DNA from: Parelaphostrongylus tenuis
Taxonomy: Eukaryota; Nematoda; Chromadorea; Rhabditida; Metastrongylidae
Assembly (NCBI GenBank): GCA_019055375.1
Contig: JAHQIW010000162.1
Location: 62,001-126,000 of the forward strand
Direction of reading: 5' to 3'
Length of the DNA: 64,000 nt
The notes under the pieces are model-generated. The model made no database searches and was not told the DNA's origin. It worked only from the letters and a program-made list of their open reading frames with translations. This document shows positions 1 through 10,002 of the stretch, piece after piece (the stretch's first letter is position 1; every line of letters starts with the position of its first letter). Made by a program: the position numbers and the translations under genes.

Positions 1-911
1 CATTATCACATGTAGTAGTTCGCTTCTTCACACACAGCCGCTATTCAACTCTATGCGATCAGCCTGGGTTCGTCAAAATCATATGTAGCCTTGCACACTT
101 AAACGTATAATATTATTCACGGGAAGAAAAATGCTGGAAGTAGAAGTAATGCGAGACGGTACTATTTTTGGTTTGATTTTGTTTTCCATGTTACTCCATT
201 CTACACATTTTTTTGTCGCCCAACGCATGTCGACCAGTGAAGTCTTCAGCACCAAAATCACGAAAAGACTCTCCCTTGCAGATTCCTTCATTTAATCGCT
301 TGAGGAAAATTTCATGAGTAGCACTGAAATTCTCGATCTCCTTTTAACGCAGAGGTTGGAGTTGAAGAAATACCAAGTAAGATTATAATATCATGTGAAA
401 GGTGAATTACTGAGGGAGACATAGGTGTACAGCAATGTTGAAGTTACGGGCAATTATTCGTAAAGACCTACAACAATAACAATGACCTCATCAACTAATT
501 GGCATATAACTGCCTTTATGCATTTTCTTTCCCCTATTGAGATCACATAGAAACTGATGTGACCTAAAGTTTTGAAAACATCATAAAGCTCGGCGTCGAA
601 AGACTGCCCAGCGTTTTTACCAGGTTGGTGCAAAAGTAACGGTGGCTTATTCATTGTTGGAATTTGCCGTTTGATATTTCAATAAATCACTGAATGGATG
701 CGATCACGTTCTAAATCACTTCAATGCATATTTTCCCTTTATGTATTGCTGCTAATGACGTTTTCTTGCTGTTTCTTTTACATTTACTCTAGTTGCGGAA
801 AGGATGTCGGTTTGCGCAAATGTAATTGCGGTTTTGACTGTGAGTTCAGAATGGATCATAAGCTGCAGAAACAACTCTCTATATCAATAATACATTTTAC
901 CCAGAAACGGC
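1..911. other. Unassigned AT-rich DNA
   Basis: Only short chance ORFs are seen. I recognise no exon, repeat family or RNA gene before the RTE target-site duplication at 913. Confidence 0.5.
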
Positions 912-912
912 T

Positions 913-920
913 AATAACAT
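913..920. repeat. Target-site duplication, left copy (RTE-A copy 1)
   Basis: AATAACAT here is repeated exactly at 4,255-4,262 on the other side of the element. Confidence 0.75.
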
Positions 921-1264
921 CACCTGTATCACCTGTCGTCCCGTTGATCGTCGAGTGACTCGAGCGGGTACCAGCAACTCTTCCATTTTTCCCTATCGCG
1001 TGCAAGAGTAGCTCAGTGAGTCCTCCTAGCTCTAGGGATTCGCTGAGCATCATATCCTTCTTCTAACGCTTTCGTGAAGAATTTGGACCAACGGGTCATT
1101 GGTCTTCCTTTAGAACGCTTGACGTCCCGAGGAATCCAGTCAGTAACGACTCTCGTACTTCGGTTGTCGTTGAAGCGCATCAAGTGTCCGGCCCACCTTA
1201 TTTTCGATATCCTGGCGTGTAGAACGGCGTCTCTGATTTTCGATCGTTGACGTAGGTCGGAACT

Positions 1265-2854
1265 TCAGATCCTTTCTCTCGTTTGCGAGATACGGGATAC
1301 TCCTAGCATCGACCTTTCGACTGCGCGTTCGATAATGGCAAGTGATCTTTCATCCTGCTTACGTAGCGACCAGGTTTCTGCTGCATACGTTAGGGCAGGG
1401 ATAATTGTCGAGTCGAAAAGGTGGGCACGTAGTCGGATGTTCTTTGTCCTCTTCACTACATCTTCGTGTCTTAACGTTCCCAGCCGCTCGTTTTCTCCTG
1501 CTCAACTCTTGGGCTAGGTCGTTCATCATGTTGATTTCACACCTAGATAGACGTAACTAGAGCACTCGGAGATTGTCGTTCCGTTGAGCGTGAATGGCGC
1601 ATTAGAAACCCATCCGTTCCTCATAAACATTGTTTTCGTTGGATATAGTTGAAGACCAATCTTTCCACAGGCGTTATCGAAATCGGTCAACATTCGTTCC
1701 GCTTGGCTGATGTTTGGTGTTATGAGAACGATATCGTCAGCAAAGCGAAGATAGTTTAATTGTCGATCGTCAATTTTCACTCCCATTTCGTCCCATTCTA
1801 ATGTTCGCATGACGTTTTGTAGGGTGGCAGTGAATAGTTTTGGCGAAATTGTATCGCCTTGTCGAACCCCTCTTCTTACGTCAATGGTGATATTGTTGTA
1901 GAATGGAGATACTTTTGGTCGTGAAATCTTTATAAAGCTCACGAAGGATCATTATGTACCGAGTAGGGACGCCCTGGTTATCCAGAGCCTCTATAACCGC
2001 TTCTGTTTCCACTGAATCAAAGGCTTCTTCAGATCGATGAAAGTGAGACTGAGTGATTGTTTATACTCTCGTGAAACCTCTATGGGTTTGTAATTATAAG
2101 GATGTGGTCTATGGAATCAAATCCTTTTCGGAAACCTGCTTGTTCGCACGGCTGTCCTTCGTCCAGTGTTCTGTCAATCTTGTTTGGGATGATTGGAGTA
2201 AAGAGTTTATAGACAACGGACAGCAAGCAGATTGGGCGATAATTGCCTATGTCGTGAAAGTCTCCCTTTTTGAACAACAATACGGTCTTGCTGGTTTTCC
2301 ATTCAATAGGGACCTTGCATTCTGACAGGTAGCGAGTGAAGAGCCGAGCCAGGGCGTTGATGAGAACTGGCGGCAGGTTCTTCAGGTGTTCTGGTCTAAT
2401 CCTGTCTGGACCGGGAGTTGTTCTGTTCTTCACCGACGATATAGCATGTCGGATTTCGGAAGGGAGGACCGGTGGGATGACATATTCGTCCTCTTTCAAT
2501 TTATATGACGGTAAGAGGACATGGCTAGCGAAGAGATCCAAGTAGTATTGGTAGATGGTTTTCTCCATAGCCCTTCTCGAAGCTGTAAGTGTCCCGTCAG
2601 GGTATCGGAGTGCAATCATCTTGGTCTTATAGTTGGCGAAGCCTCGCTGGGCTTTCAGAGCTCTTCCCAGCTTTTGCCATAACTGCTGCTCTTCTCTCTT
2701 TCAAGTCTTCTTTTATCGCTTTTCTGCAGCATTTCGCAAGTTCGGACGTTAAGATTCGGTTGCCTGTAGCTCGTGCGATTCCACGTTGACGTATCAGCTC
2801 GAGTGTCTGCGGAGACAAGCGTCTCTTCGTGACCTTAGGACTCTCGGCTTTCAT
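1265..2854 (-). pseudogene. RTE-A reverse transcriptase and C-terminal region, broken into several frames
   Basis: The RT continues in separate frames: a linker at 2,854-2,627, RT fingers/palm at 2,619-2,080 (with NRTTPGPDRIRPEHL and NYRPICLLSVVYKLF), motif C with FADD at 1,942-1,526, and the C-terminal AETWSLRKQD segment at 1,456-1,265. A small deletion of about 2 nt beyond an in-frame loss near 2,650 explains one frame change relative to the copy at 16.6 kb. The missing segment between 2,080 and 1,942 holds motif A, also shifted. It is non-functional. Confidence 0.9.
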
Positions 2855-2958
2855 AGCGCTAACGTGAAGATATTCAACGAGTCGATCGTATTCTTCGTCG
2901 ATGTTGTCGACAACGGTATCTTCCCAAAAGCCGAATAATGATTTGAATACATCCCAGT

Positions 2959-3750
2959 TTATGGTAGTTCTGGGACCTCGTTTTTAAATTTAGCGGCTTT
3001 CTCTCCACTCCTCGAAAATCGGAACGTTGCGCGAAGGAGGCGATGGTCTGATCCCGTGTAGAACTTGGGAACAACAGCGACGTCGGTCAGGCAAAACCTT
3101 CGATTTACTATGATGTGATCTATTTCGTTATGGTACTCTCCATTGGGAGACTCCCACGTCCATCGCTGAGAGAGAGGCTTTTGGAATTGCGAGTTACCAT
3201 GGATGGTTTGGGTCGTCATGATAAACTCGGATAGCCTCTCACCCTGTTCATTCCATTCTAGTCCGTGGGTCCCTATGTGACGTTCTTCAGACGTTCTTCT
3301 AGGTCCAATTTTTGCGTTAAAATCTCCGACAATGACCTTGACGAATGTATGATCTTCTCTGAACAATTTTTCGAGGTCCATATAGAACGCTTCGACTTCG
3401 TCTTCGTCATAGCTTGATGTTGGTGCGTAAGCAACGAAGATGGTCAAAGCCGGCATAGAACCACATCGTTTCAACCGCAATCGTCCGATACGGGTTGTTA
3501 GTTGTTCGAACGAATCAATGTTCACGGTCAAATTCGATTTGACGAGGACGCCAACGCCACCGACACCTCTGCGATCGCATGTTCCAAGGAACAGTTCTTC
3601 TCCGGTGTCATAGACAGCGTGAAAAGGATGGCGCCTTCTCGTCTCAGCCAGGCCAATGACATCGTACCTTATTCTTCTTGCTTGAATCAATAGATCTTCT
3701 ACAGCGGATTGTTGAGCAAGGGTTCTTGCGATGTAGGTACAGATCGTCAT
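2959..3750 (-). pseudogene. RTE-A endonuclease domain (263 aa), truncated by frameshift
   Basis: This is the N-terminal half of the RTE polyprotein, an AP-endonuclease-like domain that nicks the target site. The start is at 3,750, about 500 nt inside the element. Visible catalytic motifs are Glu37 in AETRR, Asp143 and Asn145 in GDFNA, and Asp235-His236 in SDHR. The Asn expected near residue 7 (CTYNART in remembered relatives) is Ile here (CTYIART), so activity is doubtful even before the break. The frame is lost around 2,965, after AAKFKN, where the linker to the RT should continue. Confidence 0.9.
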
Positions 3751-4254
3751 TTTAGTCCGTTTCGATCTTGGCAGCCTAGTTCGGCCCTGAGATTTTAGCA
3801 GCCTCTCCGTACTCGTCCTACCTGGCGCTGCCGTACCAGGGGCTCTTTCGGGGTCAGGGAATGAGTCCCATATTTGTTGCTGTTTTTGGCATTTCGATAC
3901 CCAACGTATAGCTTGCCAGGCTCTAAACGTGGGGCTGGGTACTCACGAGTAGCTTGTCAGTCTCTCTCGGAGGAGCGGGAGGAGCTTATTTGTTGGAGGC
4001 GACTCCTAACCGCCTCCCATGTACTTCCCAGCCGCTTGATTGCAGGCTTTTGGACGACTTGACTCGTAGAAATAGAGTTTTTGTCAAGTCGGCGCTGCAG
4101 AAGCAGAGAGCTCATACTCTGAATCCACCTGCGTCTCTGGGATGCACACGGTCGCTTTTGGTTCGCGTTTTATTCCCCTATCCACCACCTGGGGACGCGC
4201 CACGTGCCCTCGCGACTAACCGGGCGGGATCCCTTAAAGAGGGAGGTCCGTGGC

Positions 4255-4262
4255 AATAACAT
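4255..4262. repeat. Target-site duplication, right copy (RTE-A copy 1)
   Basis: Exact match to 913-920. It lies directly outside the GC-rich 5' end of the element. Confidence 0.75.
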
Positions 4263-4499
4263 ACACACATAAAAATGCATTGTAGTGTTCTTCAAGAAAT
4301 TTCGTATAGGAGACGAGAGCCTTGAGGTTGAGAAGCTTAGTAAACAGCTATCAGGAGTTTACAACGACCAACTGAAAGAAATCACTAAAGCTGGTTCTCT
4401 TAAAACAGCATGAAATGCTACAGAAATTCCACTGTCGACTATTCTACGGTACCATTTGTTTTGGGTGTTTGCTGAAACCGCGCTAAAATTTCACTATGC

Positions 4500-4800
4500 C
4501 TGATAGTAGTTATTTTTGAGCCATGCATGTAGTTTGTTATGAGCTCTTACAGACCTTTCGTCTTGAGTGTTTCTTTAGACCACACTCAATTTTAATATGC
4601 CTGGTAGACATTTTTGAGCGATGTGTGTGGCCTGTTATAAGCACTTACACAATGCAGTACATGAGATCTCCTCCCTCAGAGGGATTGGCTCAAACGAAAG
4701 GCACTGTGCAACTGACGAGGTACAAGGCCGAAACACATATTCTTTTTCTAAACGGCTTTTCATCTGGTCACTTTTGTTTAGATTACGCTTCATGAAGCTC
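4500..4800 (+). repeat. Hammerhead family B relic with partial tandem repeat
   Basis: Two diverged copies of the family B leader lie at about 4,513-4,548 and 4,612-4,650, followed by a decayed ribozyme region. The same sequences recur near 8.9, 9.2, 37.0, 39.4, 39.7, 47.2 and 63.9 kb. Confidence 0.6.
4706..4745 (+). ncRNA. Decayed hammerhead ribozyme (family B)
   Basis: The core CTGACGA lies at 4,712-4,718. It is followed by a weak GG..CC stem II and GAAA, but stem III and stem I no longer pair. Probably inactive. Confidence 0.5.
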
Positions 4801-7800
4801 TAGCTCTCATATGAATTCTTGCGCGGGTAATTCAATTAGCTGCCTCTACAGAAGAATATGCGTGTTTGGCACTTTGAAGATAGCAGTAATAGGAAGAATA
4901 TAAACAAAAAATTTATATGCTCCTGATTATGTTTATAATCTCAAAAAATGCGTGAAGTTTTGACTAGAAAGAAGCGATAGGAAGCATCAATAGGACTGAC
5001 TCAAACATTAGTTGGCAAAGGCGTTCAGACAAGATAAAATTAAGGAAATAAAATCTAGTTCTCGAAACTAATGACATGTTCAATGAAACATTCTATTGGA
5101 ACGTAAGCATAAATCTTACCATGAACTAAGAAAAATCGACGAAAATGAGTCGGAGATCAAATATCTGTTATGCTGAATGATATACAAGCTTAAACAATGG
5201 GCGGAAGTTAAACCTCTGTCTTAACACTTCCGGGGCGGGTGCTAGCCACTGCACGACTGGACTTCCATATCGTTATCAATCGAAACAGTAAGTTGATTGA
5301 TTTCTGTGTATCAAAACTCATGCCAACTTCATATTCTCCACTTTCCCTTCATCTGATTTACGTAATGAAAGCGTTTCCTCCTGGGCAGGCACCTGCCAGA
5401 GTAGGCCCCACATTCTAGGTGGGCAGAAGGTTGCGCGGTGTAGATGAAGTGACGTACTGAGAACGCAGACTAAATTATTGTCTTTGCTACGAAGAACTGG
5501 CATATACATTCAGGACGATTTTACGAACTCGTACAAAAGTGCGTAGACGTAGTAACGTATGCTGTACATATATCAGAAGTGTGATGAATTACAAAGATCG
5601 ATTTCAACCAAGCCTCGACATCGAAGACTACTTAATTGGAAGAGACACCGGTGTGTTGTCAGTAAAAAGCTCAAGCTTCGGAAAGGCAACACCGTCTAAA
5701 CGTCAGTCAATATTTTGAGGAAGGTATACCTAGCTCGCTGCAAGCTCTGCAGAAAGAAATAGCTCGTAGATTAACAAATGTATTTTTCTTTATTGAAATG
5801 TATGAACACACTCTCTAATATTCATGTTTGCTGGCGATCCTTCAGTCAAGGAGTCGGTTAATCATCGTCGTTCATCACAGGGAAATCTGCTACATTCAAT
5901 TTTGACACAGTGCCCAAATTCTTCCATTTTGAATTCCACCTTTATTGTGCCCTTTCGAGACCTTAGTTTAATTTGAAGATTTATTGATATTCAGTATATT
6001 AATGATATTCTACTATCACTTCAACTACCTTCTAAAATGATGCTCAAATAACTGACCTGTTTCCACATTGTTCTACGCATGAGTGCAGGGTGCATCAAGT
6101 GTTGAGCTCCACCGTAATCGTGAAAGCCAGTTGTTTACGTAGAAAAATCGGAGAACTCTTGCAGTAACCTACAAAATATAAGAATATCGGTAGAAAACGG
6201 TGTTAAAAACAGTTAGACAAAAAGACTAAAATTACACACTTTTCAGAGTCGGCGATAAGACATGTTTGTTCAAATTAGCATGTGCATATTTCCTTCCTTT
6301 GAAGTCTGAATAAAATTTATAATCGCATGTAATGGAGCACGGTAATATCCCCTTGAGACGCAGCTGATCAGTCGCATAGCGCAATGCACAACGGCCTGCA
6401 ATTTTTGCTACTTTGCTAGATTTTTTCCGTTCTGAAAAAGACTTGAATCTTGTGTTACTCTGAAGCTCCATAATTTTCTCTACATGGTCATTTGCTTTTC
6501 GCACATATAATGAGTTGTCCCAAAATTTCTGTAGCTCCTCGACACGTCTGTCAATTCAGTTGTTATTTATTCAAAGAAAACAGTCAATCAGTATTATAAT
6601 CACCACCATGATCAGTGAGAAGCAATCACTTTCTGAACAGAGACTGGATGCGTTCCTCTCAGAAAGAATGAGGGCTGGCGAACAAAGAAGTCGGTGAGTC
6701 TACTTGTGTGCTGGCTCCAATCTTTTAATTATTTCCGCCGATGCTGTTTTAGAATGCTAAAGAGATGATAATCCGATGGGCCGATATCAGAGCTACGCGG
6801 TAGATGAGATGCAGTAGACTCAGCCATTTTGCAATATGAGGTGATTGGTCAATGGATTAGGAAGCGCGGAATGTTGCTAAGCGTAACACGTGAAGTTTGC
6901 ACCTCGGATGACATTCATTGGGTGTATGTTACACAAGGGCTGCAGGGTCGGTCATAAATCTCAAGCCGTTTAGCGGCTGCTAAGGTTGAACAAATTGAGG
7001 TTGGATATTTTGTCCCCGGTTGTGGGCCACGCACAAGCGCATTATGATATGTCCCTCCACCGTGCTTTTTTCCACTGCAGCATGGTCACGCATGTCAATG
7101 ATAAAGGTGCGACCTTATATAAAGCAATGCAACAATACTAATGATGACGCGACCAATCATATAATGGATTGACTCCGGATGACGATGCTTATACTGTGGA
7201 GTGCCTGAATGGTTCCTCAGAAAATACAGGAACGCGATCGCCTGACGTGGCTAAGGAGAGCCGTTTCTGAATAGTCACTACTAGCGGTTTAGGCGCTGTA
7301 AGGTGAAAGAATATTAAAACAGCGATATCGCCGGTCTTTGTCGGTCTGACTATTGTAAGTCAAAGGATTAGCAAATCAGCAACAAAACCATGCGAGAGGA
7401 GAGTTGCTATTTTTACAGACTTGGTTCAACATGGAACTGCCACAACACTGTACTGCTAAAGCACGGATTTGCGATGACACGGAACTGCGTCATCACAAAA
7501 GCGCTAGGACGCGGAAATACTAAAATTCGAACTGCTCCAACACTAAACTGCTACAGCGTGAAGCTTCTACAGCAAGGATGTGCTATTGAGAACTGATTCT
7601 TCATAGTTATTCAGAATTCATTTTAGAAAACTCACAACATAGTCTATACGTTGACCTAACGATTTGTGATTGATGAAAGAGACAAAGTAGTACCAAATAC
7701 GCTCATATTTTCTTGCTTCTTCTCGCTTACTTATGTAAACCGAGTGCAATTGCCTGCTTCATGCAATACGACCAGTCGTGGAATCACACTCGTTGAACGA

Positions 7801-8890
7801 AAGGATGTTTTTGAAAACGATTCTCGATTCTCTTGAGGCGTTTCCATCGGCAAGAGGTCTTCCAGATCAGATGACCATGCTGTGGTACGCTGCAAAGCAA
7901 TTGTACAAGCTGGAGAACAAGTTTCACGATTATCCACCGCAAGTATGGTAACCACATTGAATTCAGCAAGTGCGTGCAATTCCAATTCTTGCAAAAATTG
8001 CGCAGTATTGTTTTGAGGCGTATTTCGTTAGTGTAATTTTGGATCACCTTAGAACTTATAATGTGAATGGTTACTGATTACTGTTCTTAGAGAACTTTCG
8101 AATTTCGAGGTGATTTTTTTCGGAACCTTCCCAGAGGAGTTAAAAACTGGAGAGCTTGTAACTGCTGCACAAACAAAATAATATATTCTAATTTCAAAGT
8201 TACTAATCATAATTGTTTTGGTGACTGCCAACTTTGAAAGGTTGTTCTAAACGTAATTATTCGGTTTATGGTTTATTCTTTCGATGTGTTTCGCTTTCTT
8301 CAGAACCGATTGATTTCAGCCAGTGCTCCTTAGTTCATCGTTTTTTCACACCTTCGGAGACTGGCTCAATCAATAAGAAAGGTGTGCATCGTACGAATTT
8401 TAGAGCAATAAATTTTGTTTTGTATGTACCCATTGGAGAAAGTGCGAGAATTGACAGTGCTCCATAAACACCCACTATCGTGAGAAACTTGAAATATTTC
8501 AAAAAGTGACCCAGGGAGCTTTAGCTTAGTGTCACGTCAGTCGATTTTTGAAGATGTCCTCCTTACTTCCCCATTTACTACAACAATTTTATCAAAACAT
8601 GACATTCTTATGCTTCAGAGCAAGTTCAAGACCTGATGTCTTTGTATAAATGTTCCTTCGTCGATCAATTCTGATACGCTTTCCTTTTTGACTCTGCAGT
8701 CTTCTTGGTGACAATTCATTCCCTGCTTATCTTCAAAATCTTTGGTGTAACCTGCTTTTAAGTTCAGGTTTCTGAACTGAACATCTATCTGGCTCTCCGT
8801 GAACACAAGGGATTTGATAGGGATGCTAAATTGGAGAGGGACAACTTTTGTCAACTATTATCTTCTGCAGTTTTTCTCATTAATTGCGCT
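4800..8890. other. Unassigned AT-rich DNA with one SINE fragment
   Basis: Apart from a tRNA-like SINE fragment near 5.2 kb I recognise no exon or element. ORFs here are below 95 codons and look random. Confidence 0.45.
5195..5262 (-). repeat. tRNA-derived SINE fragment (SINE-2 head)
   Basis: On the minus strand an A-box-like GTGCAGTGGCTAGCAC is followed by a B-box-like GGTTTAACTTCC. This matches the heads of the SINEs at 59.0 and 63.4 kb. Confidence 0.5.
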
Positions 8891-8948
8891 TGCATAATTG
8901 TTATCTGAATCAGCATGTCATGTAGTCTGTTAAATCGGCTCTTTTACG

Positions 8949-8992
8949 GCCCGATAAACGTGTTTCAAGCTTGAGAGTCTTGTCAGTCGAGC
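8949..8992 (-). ncRNA. Decayed hammerhead ribozyme (family B)
   Basis: Stem I (GCTCGA with TCGGGC) still pairs over 6 bp with one wobble, and GAAA is present. The core reads CTGACAA instead of CTGANGA, so the essential G8 is lost. Stem II is weak. Predicted inactive. Confidence 0.6.
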
Positions 8993-9175
8993 AGAACCTT
9001 TCGTCTTTTAGTTAGTCCTCTGTGGGTGCTCCAGTCCACACACCAAGAGTAGGCGACGGCGAACGATTTGCACTGCACTGCTGTCAGACGAAAATCACTA
9101 GAACAGCAGTTTTGTGCACTCGATTGTTCCTGACTGACATTTTGAAATGTATTATACCGCTCCTTTTAGATTTTT

Positions 9176-9355
9176 TCTTAAGACCACGCTCAAATTTCAA
9201 TATATCTCATAATTGTTATCTGAACCAACTTGCCATGTGGTCTGTTAAATGGGCGATCGAGGTATCGTGCTGCACAAGAGCTAATTTAACAAACCACATG
9301 ACAAGTTGGCTCAGATAACAATTATGAGATATATTGAAATTGAGCGTGGTCTTAA
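9176..9355. repeat. Long inverted repeat (73-75-bp arms)
   Basis: The arms 9,176-9,248 and 9,281-9,355 are about 94% complementary and made of family B leader sequence. The sequence shared with other loci includes CTTAAGACCACGCTCAAAT. Confidence 0.8.
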
Positions 9356-9980
9356 GAAAACACTCGAAAAGAACGGTAGAAAATCGTGTTTCGCAATCAA
9401 CGTAGTAGCTCGTCCCTTGAACTTTGTAGTGGATTTATTAGATATAGTGAAACGAAATTCGTGCATATAGATTGATAGAATTAAGTCTTTTCTGAAAATC
9501 TTATGAAAAAAACCCAGAATATAATTCCGGTAAAAAAGAAATTCTGTAAATAAGTAGAGAAAATTTCGCGACTTTCGAATAACGCGCTTTTTCAAGACAG
9601 CAGTTGAAATCGCTGTTCACAGCGTTACTTATTTAGAACTTTTTCCCTCTCCGGAAAAACTTTTCCAGAGCTTTTGTATAGGAATTGTAGAGGAGGCTTC
9701 ATTTTATCGTTCTTTTTATTCCATAGTTCTTGATAAACTCGCTGTAAAGTTCAAGCGATTAACTAACTATTTTCGTGCAAAACATGATTTTCTTTATGCT
9801 CTATAGCACCCTACATAGGCCATTTCAAAAACCGGTTTAAGCATCAAAATTGTCAAGATTGGGGATATTAGTAACTATCAGTACTCCCTGTATATTACTG
9901 AATTTGAGGTTTACTATTCTAGGGTCAAAATTTATGATAAGACCCAATAAAAGTATTGTTGCCATCTTATTATATTATTT

Positions 9981-9988
9981 TTGCTTAG
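9981..9988 (+). promoter_or_regulatory. Splice acceptor just upstream of G1 start (possible spliced-leader site)
   Basis: TTTTTGCTTAG ends at 9,988, only 14 nt before the G1 ATG at 10,003, and a T-rich tract precedes it. In nematodes such an acceptor with no matching upstream exon commonly receives a trans-spliced leader. An upstream cis exon is not excluded. Confidence 0.4.
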
Positions 9989-10002
9989 ATTTGAGAATCC
10001 AA

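Larger units (their letters stand above)
921..4254 (-). mobile_element. Full-length RTE-type non-LTR retrotransposon (RTE-A copy 1), frameshifted
   Basis: This minus-strand element is 3,334 bp long. In element order it has a GC-rich 5' UTR (4,254-3,751), an AP-type endonuclease, a reverse transcriptase, and a short 3' UTR ending in two tandem copies of ACAGGTG-type sequence. The 8-bp direct repeat AATAACAT flanks it at 913-920 and 4,255-4,262, so I treat it as a complete insertion with a target-site duplication. The coding region is broken by frameshifts and stops, so it cannot be autonomous. RTE elements nick DNA with the endonuclease and prime reverse transcription on the target. Family membership rests on remembered hookworm endonuclease/RT proteins. 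The two truncated copies at 13.3 and 16.6 kb have the same 3' end. Confidence 0.93.
8893..9369 (-). mobile_element. Hammerhead family B repeat: 1.2 tandem units of about 315 bp plus an inverted arm
   Basis: The string CATAATTGTTATCTGAA occurs at 8,893 and again at 9,208, giving a period of 315 bp. The second, partial unit is followed by its own reverse complement: 9,176-9,248 pairs with 9,281-9,355 across a spacer of about 32 nt. A decayed ribozyme lies in the first unit. Tandem units each with a hammerhead are the expected product of reverse transcription of a multimeric or circular RNA. The inverted arm may be a later fold-back rearrangement. Confidence 0.65.

Noticed and set aside
3954..4259. 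Plus-strand ORFs of 60-100 codons at the right end of RTE-A
   Set aside because: They are antisense to the RTE 5' UTR and match nothing known.
7390..7596. Repetitive AACTGC-type ORF
   Set aside because: Irregular short repeats without a clear period; no coding evidence.
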